Positions 18,562 through 36,119 of a stretch of DNA of 64,000 bases are shown here, piece by piece. Source of the stretch: Variovorax paradoxus (GTDB lineage: Bacteria; Pseudomonadota; Gammaproteobacteria; Burkholderiales; Burkholderiaceae_C); the NCBI GenBank assembly GCA_016806145.1, contig CP063166.1, positions 868,001 through 932,000 on the forward strand, written 5' to 3'. The notes below the pieces were generated by a model. The model ran no database searches, was not told the origin of the DNA, and saw only the letters and a program-made list of their open reading frames with translations. Position 1 is the first letter of the stretch. Every line of letters starts with the position of its first letter. The position numbers were made by a program, and so were the translations under genes.

Positions 18562-18613
18562 CCCGCCGGCCTCCGGCGGGAAGGCAAAAAAGCCCGTCGA
18601 GACCCGACGGGCT
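18562..18613. terminator. Two hairpins between tRNA-Trp and secE
   Basis: CCCGCCGG (18562-18569) pairs with CCGGCGGG (18573-18580). AGCCCGTCG (18591-18599) pairs with CGACGGGCT (18605-18613). The second stem has an A-run at 18586-18590 on its left, giving a T-run on the minus strand only. Plus-strand readthrough into secE therefore remains likely; the pair may act in RNA processing behind tRNA-Trp. Confidence 0.4.
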
Positions 18614-18673
18614 TCGCCGTCTCAACGCGGCGACGTGAATTGAGGCCGAGAGGCCGCAGGAAATCAGCCGAAC

Positions 18674-19057
18674 ATGGCCACTTCTCAAATCGAAACCGTG
18701 AGCACCGGTGCCGACAAGGCCAAGCTGGCCGTGGCAGCACTGCTGGCAGTGGGCGCCATCGTGGCGTTCTATCTGCTGTCGCGCCAGGGCTCGCTGGTTC
18801 AGTGGGCCGCGCTGCTCGTGGGCCTGGCCGCCGCCGTGGCGACCTTCGGCAGTTCCGAGAACGGCCGCCAGCTCTGGGCTTTCGGCCGCGATTCGTGGCG
18901 CGAGGTCAAGAAGGTCGTCTGGCCGACCCGCAAGGAAGCGATGCAGATGACGGCTTATGTGTTCGCCTTCGTGGCGATCATGTCCGTCTTCCTCTGGCTC
19001 ACCGACAAAACGCTCGAATGGGTGTTTTTTGACCTCATTCTGGGCTGGAAAAAGTAA
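18674..19057 (+). CDS. secE: Preprotein translocase subunit SecE
   Basis: The 127-residue inner-membrane protein clamps the SecY channel. It has three hydrophobic segments (about residues 18-35, 43-60 and 95-113), the long three-helix form found in many proteobacteria. The conserved amphipathic motif REVKKVVWPTRKEA lies just before the last helix. It starts the secE-nusG-rplKAJL-rpoBC block and is followed six bases later by nusG. Confidence 0.96.
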   Translation: MATSQIETVSTGADKAKLAVAALLAVGAIVAFYLLSRQGSLVQWAALLVGLAAAVATFGSSENGRQLWAFGRDSWREVKKVVWPTRKEAMQMTAYVFAFVAIMSVFLWLTDKTLEWVFFDLILGWKK

Positions 19058-19063
19058 GAACCA

Positions 19064-19666
19064 ATGACCGACGACGCTGTTGAAACCACGCCGCCGGAGG
19101 AAAACGCCTCCGTCCTTGCGCCCGCTGCCAATCCCGATCTGCGTTGGTACGTGGTGCATGCCTATTCGGGCATGGAGAAGGCCGTCGAGCGGAACATCAC
19201 CGAGCGCATCAACCGCGCCGGCATGCAGGACAAGTTCGGCCGCATCCTGGTCCCGACCGAGGAAGTGGTCGAGATCAAGAATGGCCAGAAGCGCACCACC
19301 GAGCGTCGCTTCTTCCCGGGCTACGTGCTGGTCGAGATGATCATGGACGACGAGAGCTGGCACCTGGTGAAGCACACCAACAAGGTGACGGGCTTCGTGG
19401 GCGGCGCCAAGAACCGTCCGGCCCCGATCTCGCAGAAAGAGGTCGAGGACATCGTCAGCCAGATGCAGCAGGGCACCGAGAAGCCGCGCCACAAGGTCGA
19501 GTTCACCGTGGGCGAACTCGTGCGCGTCAAGGAAGGCCCGTTCACCGACTTCAACGGCTCGGTCGAGGAAGTCAACTACGAGAAGAGCAAGGTGCGCGTC
19601 TCGGTCATGATCTTCGGCCGCGCCACCCCGGTGGAACTCGAATTCAGCCAGGTCGAGAAGACCTGA
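19064..19666 (+). CDS. nusG: Transcription termination/antitermination factor NusG
   Basis: The 200-residue product binds RNA polymerase and suppresses pausing, and couples it to Rho or ribosomal S10. The NGN domain has [17 protein letters not shown] and GYVLVEM; the C-terminal KOW domain has [17 protein letters not shown] poorly conserved acidic N-terminal tail of about 25 residues precedes the NGN domain. It sits directly after secE, the standard arrangement. Confidence 0.97.
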   Translation: MTDDAVETTPPEENASVLAPAANPDLRWYVVHAYSGMEKAVERNITERINRAGMQDKFGRILVPTEEVVEIKNGQKRTTERRFFPGYVLVEMIMDDESWHLVKHTNKVTGFVGGAKNRPAPISQKEVEDIVSQMQQGTEKPRHKVEFTVGELVRVKEGPFTDFNGSVEEVNYEKSKVRVSVMIFGRATPVELEFSQVEKT

Positions 19667-19803
19667 CGCCCGCCCGGTCTTCGGATCGGGCCCTATTCCG
19701 GCAGCGCGCTATCCGACTCGGCGCGCGGCCTTGATCGAAGAGTCGTTCACCCCGGGGAGCCCAGGCCACAGGCCTCGGCGATATCACCCGCAAGGAGCAA
19801 AGC

Positions 19804-20235
19804 ATGGCGAAAAAAATCGTCGGCTTCATCAAGCTGCAAGTGCCAGCTGGTAAGGCCAACCCGTCCCCGCCGATCGGTCCCGCACTCGGTCAGCGCGGTC
19901 TGAACATCATGGAATTCTGCAAGGCGTTCAACGCCCAGACGCAGAGCTACGAGCCGGGTCTGGCGCTGCCGGTGGTCATCACCGCCTTCGCCGACAAGAG
20001 CTTCACCTTCATCATCAAGTCGCCGCCCGCTGGCGTCCTGATCAAGAAGGCCATCAAGCTCGACAAGGGCTCCGCGCGCCCGCACACCGACAAGGTCGGC
20101 AAGATCACGCGCGCTCAGCTCGAAGAGATCGCAAAGACCAAGATGAAGGACCTGACCGCTGCCGACATGGACGCCGCGGTTCGCACCATCGCTGGTACGG
20201 CCCGTTCCATGGGCGTGAATGTGGAGGGCGTGTAA
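19804..20235 (+). CDS. rplK: 50S ribosomal protein L11
   Basis: The 143-residue protein forms the GTPase-associated stalk base with 23S rRNA. It begins [30 protein letters not shown], the L11 signature with the flexible proline-rich N-terminal domain, and ends with the rRNA-binding C-terminal domain ([14 protein letters not shown]). AAGGAG lies upstream. The stop abuts the rplA ATG without a gap. L11-L1 autoregulation by L1 is usual at this site in other bacteria. Confidence 0.97.
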   Translation: MAKKIVGFIKLQVPAGKANPSPPIGPALGQRGLNIMEFCKAFNAQTQSYEPGLALPVVITAFADKSFTFIIKSPPAGVLIKKAIKLDKGSARPHTDKVGKITRAQLEEIAKTKMKDLTAADMDAAVRTIAGTARSMGVNVEGV

Positions 20236-20934
20236 ATGGCCAAGATCACCAAGAAGCAGAAGTCGCTCGAAGGCAAGGTCGACAGCACCAAGCTGTACCC
20301 GCTGACTGACGCGATCACCATCGTCAAGGAAGCCGCCACCGCCAAGTTCGACGAATCGATCGACGTGGCCGTGCAGCTCGGCATCGACGCGAAGAAGTCG
20401 GACCAGGTCGTGCGTGGCGCCGTCGTGCTGCCCAACGGCACCGGCAAGACCAAGCGCGTGGCCGTGTTCGCCCAGGGCGCCAAGGCTGAAGAGGCCAAGG
20501 CCGCCGGCGCCGACATCGTCGGCATGGACGACCTGGCTGCCATGGTCAAGGCGGGCGACATGCCCTTCGACGTCGTGATCGCCGCTCCCGACGCGATGCG
20601 CGTGGTCGGTACGCTCGGCCAGATCCTCGGCCCGCGCGGCCTGATGCCGAACCCGAAGGTCGGCACCGTGACGCCCGACGTCGCGACCGCCGTGAAGAAC
20701 GCCAAGGCTGGCCAGGTGCAGTTCCGCGTCGACAAGGCCGGCATCGTGCACGGCACGATCGGCCGTCGTTCGTTCGACAGCGACAAGCTGCAAGGCAACC
20801 TCGCCGCGCTGATCGATGCCCTGGTCAAGGCCAAGCCGGCCTCGAGCAAGGGTGTCTACCTGCGCAAGGTCGCCGTGTCGTCGACGATGGGCGTGGGTGT
20901 CCGCGTGGACACGCAGACCATCGCCGCTGCCTGA
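20236..20934 (+). CDS. rplA: 50S ribosomal protein L1
   Basis: The 232-residue protein forms the L1 stalk and moves deacylated tRNA out of the E site. Typical segments are [39 protein letters not shown] and [16 protein letters not shown]. It follows rplK directly and ends before the long rplJ leader. Confidence 0.97.
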   Translation: MAKITKKQKSLEGKVDSTKLYPLTDAITIVKEAATAKFDESIDVAVQLGIDAKKSDQVVRGAVVLPNGTGKTKRVAVFAQGAKAEEAKAAGADIVGMDDLAAMVKAGDMPFDVVIAAPDAMRVVGTLGQILGPRGLMPNPKVGTVTPDVATAVKNAKAGQVQFRVDKAGIVHGTIGRRSFDSDKLQGNLAALIDALVKAKPASSKGVYLRKVAVSSTMGVGVRVDTQTIAAA

Positions 20935-21232
20935 TCCCGGGCAGGAGCGAAGGCAAGAGTAGATTGGCCCGGCCCGGTTCCGCAAGGAACGGGGCAGGGC
21001 GAATGTGGTGGGTCGCGGCGGCTTCGGTTGCCGCGGGCCATCCAAGACCGCTGGTGTGCAGGTCGCCTGCACTTAATCACCCGGCCCCCGCCGGGCAGCC
21101 AGCGCAGATGGCGATCCCGCTGCAAGGAATTCGAGTTTTCTGACGAATGGGTTCCAAAACAGTTGGTCGCTGCATGAGGCGCGGTCCGAGGTTCATGAAA
21201 CAACCGAAGACCGCATTGAAAAGGAGTAGACC
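20935..21232 (+). promoter_or_regulatory. rplJ leader with several hairpins (probable L10(L12) autoregulation site)
   Basis: This 298-base gap has no gene. It contains stable dyads, for example GTGCAGG/CCTGCAC at 21056-21072, CCCGGC/GCCGGG at 21080-21095 and CGCGGCGGC/GCCGCGG-like arms near 21014-21036. Such a structured leader before rplJ binds the L10(L12) complex in other bacteria and represses translation. The specific kink-turn could not be identified by eye. Confidence 0.55.
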
Positions 21233-21769
21233 TTGAGTCTGAATCGCAGTGAGAAAGAAGCGGTCATCGTTGAAGTGACCAGCCTCGCCGCAAAAGCTCA
21301 AACGCTCGTGATGGCGGAATACCGTGGCATCACGGTGGCCGACATGACCAAACTGCGCAGCGAAGCTCGCAGCAAGGGTGTGAGCCTGAGTGTTCTGAAG
21401 AACACCCTGGCCCGCCGTGCTGTGGCTGGCAGCGCGTTTGAGATCGTCGGCGACCAGATGACCGGTCCGCTGATCTATGGCTTCTCCGAAGACGCTGTGG
21501 CCGCCGCGAAGGTGGTGGCCGATTTCGCGAAAACCAACGACAAGCTGGTGATTCGCGGCGGCGCATTCGGTGGCAAGGCCCTGGACGTCGACGGCGTGAA
21601 GCAACTGGCCAACATCCCTTCCAAGGAAGTGCTGCTGGCGCAACTGCTGGGCTTGATGCAATCGCCGATCTCTCGTACCGCCCGCGTGCTCGCGGCGCTG
21701 GCCGAGAAGCGCGGTGGTGGCGAAGCTGCACCCGCCGACGAAGCACCGGCAGAAGCGCAGGCGGCTTGA
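21233..21769 (+). CDS. rplJ: 50S ribosomal protein L10
   Basis: The 178-residue protein anchors L7/L12 dimers to the ribosome. It starts with TTG at 21233, preceded by AAGGAG with a six-base gap, giving [15 protein letters not shown] as in other betaproteobacterial L10 proteins. KNTLARRAV and the C-terminal helices that bind L7/L12 are present, followed by an Ala/Glu-rich tail. The rare start codon may limit expression relative to L7/L12. Confidence 0.96.
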   Translation: MSLNRSEKEAVIVEVTSLAAKAQTLVMAEYRGITVADMTKLRSEARSKGVSLSVLKNTLARRAVAGSAFEIVGDQMTGPLIYGFSEDAVAAAKVVADFAKTNDKLVIRGGAFGGKALDVDGVKQLANIPSKEVLLAQLLGLMQSPISRTARVLAALAEKRGGGEAAPADEAPAEAQAA

Positions 21770-21819
21770 TAGCCAAGCCTTGCGTTTGAAAAATTCAACC
21801 CAATTGTTAGGAAACCAAA

Positions 21820-22194
<375 letters not shown>

Positions 22195-22210
22195 TTCAGA
22201 CCCCCTCGAG

Positions 22211-22245
22211 GGCTGGAGGTGCCTGAAAAAGGCCCTCCAGCCTTT
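22211..22245 (+). terminator. rplL-rpoB attenuator hairpin
   Basis: GGCTGGAGG (22211-22219) pairs with CCTCCAGCC (22234-22242), followed by TTT. The stem is strong but the T-run is short. This fits a partial terminator that lets only some polymerases through into rpoBC, as in E. coli. Confidence 0.6.
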
Positions 22246-22283
22246 GCCGCTTTCAGAGCGCACTCAAAAGTCGGCTTGATGCC

Positions 22284-22440
22284 GGCTTTCCCGGAGGCCC
22301 GAAGGACTCCGGAAAAGCCTCACCGAGGCTTTCCCGGAGACCAAGAGGTCCAGGGAAATGCCAAATCAAGACGTTTTTTGAGTGTCTTCTGACCCCGACT
22401 GCAGAAGACCCCTTGGTTCGGGCGATGTGCAACGCATCGC
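22284..22440 (+). other. Tandem hairpins in the rplL-rpoB spacer
   Basis: The 345-base spacer has no gene but holds a row of inverted repeats. These are 22284-22319 (14 of 16 pairs, loop CGAA), a related copy at 22327-22362 that begins with the same GGCTTTCCCGGAG string, GTCTTCTG/CAGAAGAC at 22384-22409, and GCGATG/CATCGC at 22422-22440. A T-run follows the second at 22373-22379. They may be RNase III processing sites or control points between the ribosomal and polymerase genes. Confidence 0.5.
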
Positions 22441-22539
22441 TGTCCGCCAACGGCTGGTAGTGGCCAGCCGCCAAGCAGTGGTGCCGTTCGTCCCGGCATT
22501 GCTGACAAGTCGCTGAAGATCTCAAGCACCGGAGCTCTC

Positions 22540-26664
<4,125 letters not shown>

Positions 26665-26683
26665 ACGAAGGGGATAGAGTCTT

Positions 26684-30913
<4,230 letters not shown>

Positions 30914-30946
30914 CTGGTTAGCATCGCCCGGCCATGACCGGTCGTG

Positions 30947-30982
30947 AACGCCTCCCGGCCCTGGCGGTCGGGAGGCGTTTTT
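30947..30982 (+). terminator. Rho-independent terminator after rpoC
   Basis: AACGCCTCCCG (30947-30957) pairs perfectly with CGGGAGGCGTT (30969-30979), and the T-run extends to 30982. This is the clearest intrinsic terminator of the window and closes the ribosomal/polymerase transcript. Confidence 0.92.
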
Positions 30983-31049
30983 CATGGGGGCGGCGGTTTT
31001 CCGCCGGCCCTTTCCGTCTTCCTTTTCAGCCTTTCATGGAGTGCCGTCG

Positions 31050-31670
31050 ATGAGCGTGTTGCCCGATTCGCTGGCTGGCTGGATCGTCGTGGCCGTGCTG
31101 CTGTTCTGGTTCGTCGGCGCCTACAACCGGCTGGTGCGCCTGCGCGCGGCGGTCCTGCAGGCCTATGCCACGCTGGACGCCGCGCTGGCGCGCCAGCTCG
31201 ACTTCGTGCAGGCCAGCCTGAGCGCGCCGTCGGTGGCCGAGGAATCGACCGAGCCCGCGGTGGGCGCCTCCTCGCTGCAGGCCGCGACCACGCAGATGGC
31301 GACCTTGCTCGGCGCGACCCGCCAGCGCCCGCTCGAGGCCGGCAGCATGTCGGCGCTCGCGACCGCGCTGCAGGTGCTGCTGACCGCCTGGCAGCGCCGG
31401 CATCCCGATGCGGTGACTGCCTTCCATCCCGACGGCACGCTGTCGCGTCCCGCGGGGCAGGCCGCGACGGCGAACGCGCTGGTGCCGGTCACGGCCACCG
31501 GCGCGATCGCGGCCGAGCCCATGGCCTGGCCCGAGCCCTCGGCCGCCGCCGAGATCGCGCGCACCCAGTTCAACCTCGCGGTCGCCAGCTACAACGCGGC
31601 GATCGCGCAGTTTCCGGCGCTGCTGGTGGCATGGGCCGTGCGTCTGAGGCCCGCGGCGCCGCTGCACTGA
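31050..31670 (+). CDS. LemA-family membrane protein
   Basis: The 206-residue product has one N-terminal transmembrane segment (about residues 9-27, GWIVVAVLLFWFVG) followed by YNRLVRLRAAVLQAYATLDAAL. The C-terminus has FNLAVASYNAAIAQFPALLVAW. Both blocks are LemA hallmarks: short N-out segment, then a helical cytoplasmic domain. The central part is more Ala-rich and diverged than typical LemA. Function is unknown; LemA proteins often accompany membrane proteases. The start is the ATG at 31050; a longer open frame upstream runs through the rpoC terminator and is not used. Confidence 0.72.
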   Translation: MSVLPDSLAGWIVVAVLLFWFVGAYNRLVRLRAAVLQAYATLDAALARQLDFVQASLSAPSVAEESTEPAVGASSLQAATTQMATLLGATRQRPLEAGSMSALATALQVLLTAWQRRHPDAVTAFHPDGTLSRPAGQAATANALVPVTATGAIAAEPMAWPEPSAAAEIARTQFNLAVASYNAAIAQFPALLVAWAVRLRPAAPLH

Positions 31671-31745
31671 CTGAACTTCGGCCGCCAATTCCATTCATGA
31701 CATTGCCCGGGTGGCGGACATCCGGGCCCTTTAACATCGCCCGCA

Positions 31746-33116
31746 TTGCCTGCTCTTCCATCTGACCCCTCGCACGGCGGCAACCCGCCGCTGCAACCGC
31801 CGCTCTGGCGCCAACTGCAATTGACCGCGGGGGCGCTGGCGTCGATCCGCGCCGGCACCTCGGGCTCGGTCGCCTTCGAGGCCGTCGAACCGGCGCTGCG
31901 CCCCGGCGTCCAGGCGCTGGGCTTCCAGGTGCTGCGCTGGCTGGGCCGCGCCGAGGCCCTGCGCCGCCACCTCGCCAAGCGCACGCCGCCGCCGCTGCCC
32001 GATGCGCTGCTGTGCACCGCGCTCGCGCTGGCCTGGGATGCGGGGCAGTCGCCCTACGAGCCCTTCACGCTGGTCGACCAGACCGTGGAGGCCGCCAAGC
32101 GCAACCCCGCCACGCGCGCGCAGGCCAGCTTCATCAACGCCTGCCTGCGGCGCTTCCTGCGCGAGCGCGACGAGCTCGTGGCGGCGACCGATGCCGAACC
32201 GGTGGCGCACTGGAACCATCCGCGCTGGTGGATCGAGAAGCTCAAGCGCGACCATCCGCGCGACTGGCAGCGCGTGCTGCAGGCCGACAACTCCCAGGCG
32301 CCGATGACCTTGCGCGTGAACCTGCGCAAGACCGCCGCCGGCCCTTACCGCAACGAACTTGCGGCACTCGACATGCCTGCCACGCCGGTCGCTCTCGGCG
32401 GGCTGCAGCTCGCGCGCGCGCGGCCGGTGCAGCAGCTGCCCGGCTTTGCCGACGGCGCCTGCTCGGTGCAGGACGCCGCGGCCCAGCTGGCCGCGCCGCT
32501 GCTGCTCGACGGGCTCGCGGCGCCGTCGGGCCGGCGGCTGCGCGTGCTCGACGCCTGCGCCGCGCCCGGCGGCAAGACCGCCCACCTGCTCGAGTTCGCG
32601 GGTCCCGATGCGCTCGAACTGACCGCGCTCGAGGTCGACGCCGTGCGCAGCCGCCGCATCGACGAGACCCTGGCCCGCCTCGACCTGCGGGCCAAGGTGG
32701 TGGTGGCCGACGCGGCCCGGCCCGCCGACTGGTGGGACCGCACGCCTTTCGACGCCATCCTGCTCGACGCCCCCTGCACCGCCTCGGGCATCGTGCGCCG
32801 CCATCCCGACGTGCGCTGGCTGCGCCGCGAGAGCGACACCGCCCAGCTGGCGCTGCAGCAGGCCGCGCTGCTGGCGGCGCTCTGGCCCCTGGTCCGGCCC
32901 GGCGGACGGCTGCTTTACTGCACCTGTTCGGTGTTTCGGGAAGAGGGTTCGCAACAGATCGATGCGTTTCTTGCACACAACACCGACGCCCGATTGCTGC
33001 CATCGCCGGGGCATTTGCTGCCTCAAAGCGGGGCGAATGCCCGTGGCGTCCCGGACAATCCCCTGGGTGACCACGACGGCTTTTTCTACGCCCTGCTTGA
33101 AAAGCACCCGGGTTGA
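31746..33116 (+). CDS. rsmB: 16S rRNA (cytosine(967)-C(5))-methyltransferase RsmB
   Basis: The 456-residue product has an N-terminal NusB-like RNA-binding domain (residues about 20-160) and a SAM-dependent methyltransferase domain with LDACAAPGGKTAHLLE for SAM binding. The motif DAPCTASGIVRRHPD and the catalytic motif YCTCSVFREEG (Cys at about residues 392 and 394) follow. It modifies C967 of 16S rRNA. The start is TTG at 31746; no ATG fits the frame nearby. It heads a run of four overlapping genes that ends with the NtrYX-like pair. Confidence 0.92.
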   Translation: MPALPSDPSHGGNPPLQPPLWRQLQLTAGALASIRAGTSGSVAFEAVEPALRPGVQALGFQVLRWLGRAEALRRHLAKRTPPPLPDALLCTALALAWDAGQSPYEPFTLVDQTVEAAKRNPATRAQASFINACLRRFLRERDELVAATDAEPVAHWNHPRWWIEKLKRDHPRDWQRVLQADNSQAPMTLRVNLRKTAAGPYRNELAALDMPATPVALGGLQLARARPVQQLPGFADGACSVQDAAAQLAAPLLLDGLAAPSGRRLRVLDACAAPGGKTAHLLEFAGPDALELTALEVDAVRSRRIDETLARLDLRAKVVVADAARPADWWDRTPFDAILLDAPCTASGIVRRHPDVRWLRRESDTAQLALQQAALLAALWPLVRPGGRLLYCTCSVFREEGSQQIDAFLAHNTDARLLPSPGHLLPQSGANARGVPDNPLGDHDGFFYALLEKHPG

Positions 33117-33735
33117 ACCGCGCAAGCCCCGGTGGCTCGTGCTGCTGGCGCTGTTGGTCGTGCTGCTGCTGACGGTGCTGGCGCCGCCCGTGCTGGCCCA
33201 GTCGCGCAACGCCGCCGCCGTCACCCAGATGCGGCTCGAGCAATCCGACGATGCCGTCTACCTCAATGCCGCCGTGCAGTTCGAACTGCCCACGCTGGTC
33301 GAGGACGTGCTCGACAAGGGCATCGCGATCTATTTCGTGGCCGAGGCCGAGATGTTCCAGGAGCGCTGGTACTGGACCGACCGCAAGGTCGCGCAGGCCA
33401 CGCGCCACATGCGGCTGGCCTACCAGCCGCTGACCCGCCGCTGGCGACTCAACGTCTCGCCGCTGCCGCTGTCGGGCTCGGCCAGCTTCAGCCTGTCGCT
33501 GAACCAGAACTTCGACAGCCTCGCCGACGCGCTCGAGGCCGTGCGGCGCGTGGGCCGGCTGCGCATGGGCGATCCGGCCGAGATCGGCGACGACCCGCTG
33601 CACCAGGTCACCTTCCGCTTCCGGCTCGACACCTCGCAGCTGCCGCGGCCGTTCCAGATCGGTGTGGCCGGCCAGGCCGACTGGAACATCTCCGCCGAGC
33701 GCAGCGCGCGCCTGGCGGTGGAGAAGCAGCGGTGA
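33097..33735 (+). CDS. DUF4390 exported protein
   Basis: The product has about 212 residues if started at TTG 33097, which overlaps the rsmB end by 20 bases. The N-terminus is basic and then hydrophobic (LVLLALLVVLLLTVL) with an APPVLAQ cleavage-like site, so it is probably periplasmic. The mature part is beta-rich (LNAAVQFELPTLVEDVLDKGIAIYF, FRFRLDTSQLP). DUF4390 genes regularly sit between rsmB and an NtrY-like kinase in betaproteobacteria, so a role in that signalling or envelope system is plausible but not shown. Confidence 0.8.
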   Translation: MKSTRVEPRKPRWLVLLALLVVLLLTVLAPPVLAQSRNAAAVTQMRLEQSDDAVYLNAAVQFELPTLVEDVLDKGIAIYFVAEAEMFQERWYWTDRKVAQATRHMRLAYQPLTRRWRLNVSPLPLSGSASFSLSLNQNFDSLADALEAVRRVGRLRMGDPAEIGDDPLHQVTFRFRLDTSQLPRPFQIGVAGQADWNISAERSARLAVEKQR

Positions 33736-36047
33736 GTTCGAAGCCGCGCAGCGGTGCCGCGGCCACGCCCGCCGCGCGCCGCTCGCGCGCGATGCGCTGG
33801 GCCGTGGGTGTCGGCGCCGCGCTGGTCACCGCCATCGGCCTGGTGCTGATGTTCCTGCTGGCCCAGGCCACCAACAACCGCGAGCTCTACGAGCGCTACT
33901 ACGTGCGCCTGTTCGGCATCAACGTCGTGGTGGCGGTGGTGCTGGTGCTGGTGATCGGCTGGGTCGCGTTCCGGCTGCTGCGCCGGCTGCGGCAGGGCAA
34001 GTTCGGCAGCCGGCTGCTGATCAAGCTCGCCGCCATCTTCGCGCTGGTGGGCGTGGTGCCGGGCGCGCTGGTCTACGTCGTGTCCTACCAGTTCGTCGAG
34101 CGCTCGATCGAGAGCTGGTTCGACGTCAAGGTCGAGGGCGCGCTGAACTCGGGCCTGAACCTCGGGCGCGCCACGCTCGATGCGCTGTCCGACGACCTCG
34201 CGGCCAAGACGCGCGCGGCCGGCGGCCAGCTCGCGCAGGTCTCCGATGCCAGCGCGGGCCTCGCGCTCGAACGCATCCGCGACCAGCTCGAGGCCACCGA
34301 CGTGGTGCTGTGGACCAACGCGGGCCAGCTCATCGCCACCGCGGGCGCCTCGCGCTTCCAGCTCAATCCCGAGCGGCCCACGCCGCAGCAGCTGCGCCAG
34401 GTGCGCGCCGACCGCGCGATCGCCCACATCGAGGGACTCGACGAACCGCCGCCGGGCATCCTGCTGCCGCCGGCCACCGTGCGCGCGCTCGCGATGGTGC
34501 AGCGCCCGGGCTTCGACCTCGATGCCGCGCCGCGCTTCCTGCAGGTCACGCGGCCGCTGCCGCCCAACGTGGTGGCCAACGCGCTCGCGGTCGACAAGGC
34601 CAATCGCGAATACCAGGAGCGCGCGCTCGGGCGCGTGGGCCTGCGCCGCATGTACATCGGCACGCTCACGCTGAGCCTGTTCCTCGCGGTGTTCGGTGCC
34701 GTGCTGCTCGCGGTGCTGTTCGGCAACCAGCTCGCGCGGCCGCTGCTGGTGCTGGCCGACGGCGTGCGCCAGGTGGCCGCCGGCGACCTGCGGCCCACGG
34801 CCGTGTCGCAGGGCAAGGACGAGCTCGGCGGCCTCACGCGTTCGTTCGCCGTCATGACGCAGCAGCTGGCCGAGGCGCGCACCGCGGTCGAGAAGACCAT
34901 GGGCCAGCTCGATGCCGCGCGCGCCAACCTGCAGACCATCCTCGACAACCTGACCTCGGGCGTGATCGTGCTCGATGCCGCCGGCACCGTGCTGTCGACC
35001 AACCCCGGCGCCACGCGCGTGCTGCGCGCGCCGCTGGCCGCCTACGAAGGCCAGCCGCTCACCGAGGTGCCGGGCCTGGCCGACTTCGGCGCCGCCGTGC
35101 AGCAGCAGTTCGAGGACTTCCTCGTCGAGCGCATGCAGCATGGCCTCGACCACTGGCAGCATGCCTTCGAGCTGCACGCCACCGGCACCGACCTGCCGCA
35201 GCAGGAGGGCGCCATCAACATCGTGGCGCGCGGTGCCGAGCTGCCCGGGGCCGCGCGGCTGCTGGTGTTCGACGACATCTCCGAGATCGTCTCGGCGCAG
35301 CGCGCGCAGGCCTGGGGCGAAGTCGCGCGGCGTCTCGCGCACGAGATCAAGAATCCGCTCACGCCGATCCAGCTCTCGGCCGAGCGGCTCGAGATGAAGC
35401 TCTCGGGCAAGGTCGCCGCGCCCGAGCAGGCGGTGCTGGTCAAGTCGGTGAAGACCATCGTCGACCAGGTCGATGCGATGAAGCGGCTGGTCAACGAATT
35501 CCGCGACTACGCGCGCCTGCCGGCGGCCGACCTCAAGCCCGTCGACCTCAATGCGCTGCTGGTCGACGTGCTCCATCTCTACAACGCCGAGGCCATGCCG
35601 ATCGCGTTGCGCTTCGAGCCCGACGAGCGCTGCCGCCCGATCCGCGGCGACGCGCAGCAACTGCGCCAGGTCATCCACAACCTGCTGCAGAACGCGCAGG
35701 ACGCCGCCGAGGCCGCGGCCGGTGCCACCGGTCGGCGCGGCGAGGTCGTCATCCGCACGCGGCTCGGCGATTCGGGACAGCGCGTGCGGCTCACCGTGCA
35801 GGACAGCGGACCGGGTTTCGCCGAGAACATCCTCAAGCGCGCGTTCGAGCCCTACGTCACGACGAAAACAAAAGGTACAGGTTTGGGGCTCGCGGTCGTG
35901 AAGAAGATCGCCGACGAGCACGGCGCGCGCATCGAGCTGTCCAACCGCGTCGTCGACGGGGCTATAGCGGGGGCGCAAGTCTCGCTATCATTCGCGCTGG
36001 CAGGCGAGCCGCAGGCAGCGGCCGCTCACACCGAAGATTCGAAGTAA
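33732..36047 (+). CDS. NtrY-like sensor histidine kinase
   Basis: The 771-residue product starts at GTG 33732, overlapping the previous stop. It has about four transmembrane segments (near residues 22-45, 62-82, 98-118 and 310-335) with a periplasmic sensor part between the last two. HAMP, PAS (NLTSGVIVLDAAGTVL) and kinase domains follow. The phosphorylated His is near residue 537 in RRLAHEIKNPLTPIQLSAERL; the ATP site has N-box LLQNAQDA, G1 DSGPGF and G2 GTGLGLAVVKK. The layout matches NtrY. The partner regulator lies 72 bases downstream. The signal is unknown; nitrogen or redox sensing is reported for relatives. Confidence 0.88.
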   Translation: MSSKPRSGAAATPAARRSRAMRWAVGVGAALVTAIGLVLMFLLAQATNNRELYERYYVRLFGINVVVAVVLVLVIGWVAFRLLRRLRQGKFGSRLLIKLAAIFALVGVVPGALVYVVSYQFVERSIESWFDVKVEGALNSGLNLGRATLDALSDDLAAKTRAAGGQLAQVSDASAGLALERIRDQLEATDVVLWTNAGQLIATAGASRFQLNPERPTPQQLRQVRADRAIAHIEGLDEPPPGILLPPATVRALAMVQRPGFDLDAAPRFLQVTRPLPPNVVANALAVDKANREYQERALGRVGLRRMYIGTLTLSLFLAVFGAVLLAVLFGNQLARPLLVLADGVRQVAAGDLRPTAVSQGKDELGGLTRSFAVMTQQLAEARTAVEKTMGQLDAARANLQTILDNLTSGVIVLDAAGTVLSTNPGATRVLRAPLAAYEGQPLTEVPGLADFGAAVQQQFEDFLVERMQHGLDHWQHAFELHATGTDLPQQEGAINIVARGAELPGAARLLVFDDISEIVSAQRAQAWGEVARRLAHEIKNPLTPIQLSAERLEMKLSGKVAAPEQAVLVKSVKTIVDQVDAMKRLVNEFRDYARLPAADLKPVDLNALLVDVLHLYNAEAMPIALRFEPDERCRPIRGDAQQLRQVIHNLLQNAQDAAEAAAGATGRRGEVVIRTRLGDSGQRVRLTVQDSGPGFAENILKRAFEPYVTTKTKGTGLGLAVVKKIADEHGARIELSNRVVDGAIAGAQVSLSFALAGEPQAAAAHTEDSK

Positions 36048-36119
36048 ATCTTCCGCCGCGCGGCGCGACCGAAAGAGGCCGTCGCACCAACACACCAGCG
36101 CACACAACAAGCAGCACTC

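Noticed and set aside
18591..18613. Terminator for the tuf-tRNA-Trp transcript
   Set aside because: The T-run is on the minus strand only, so it does not fit a plus-strand terminator.
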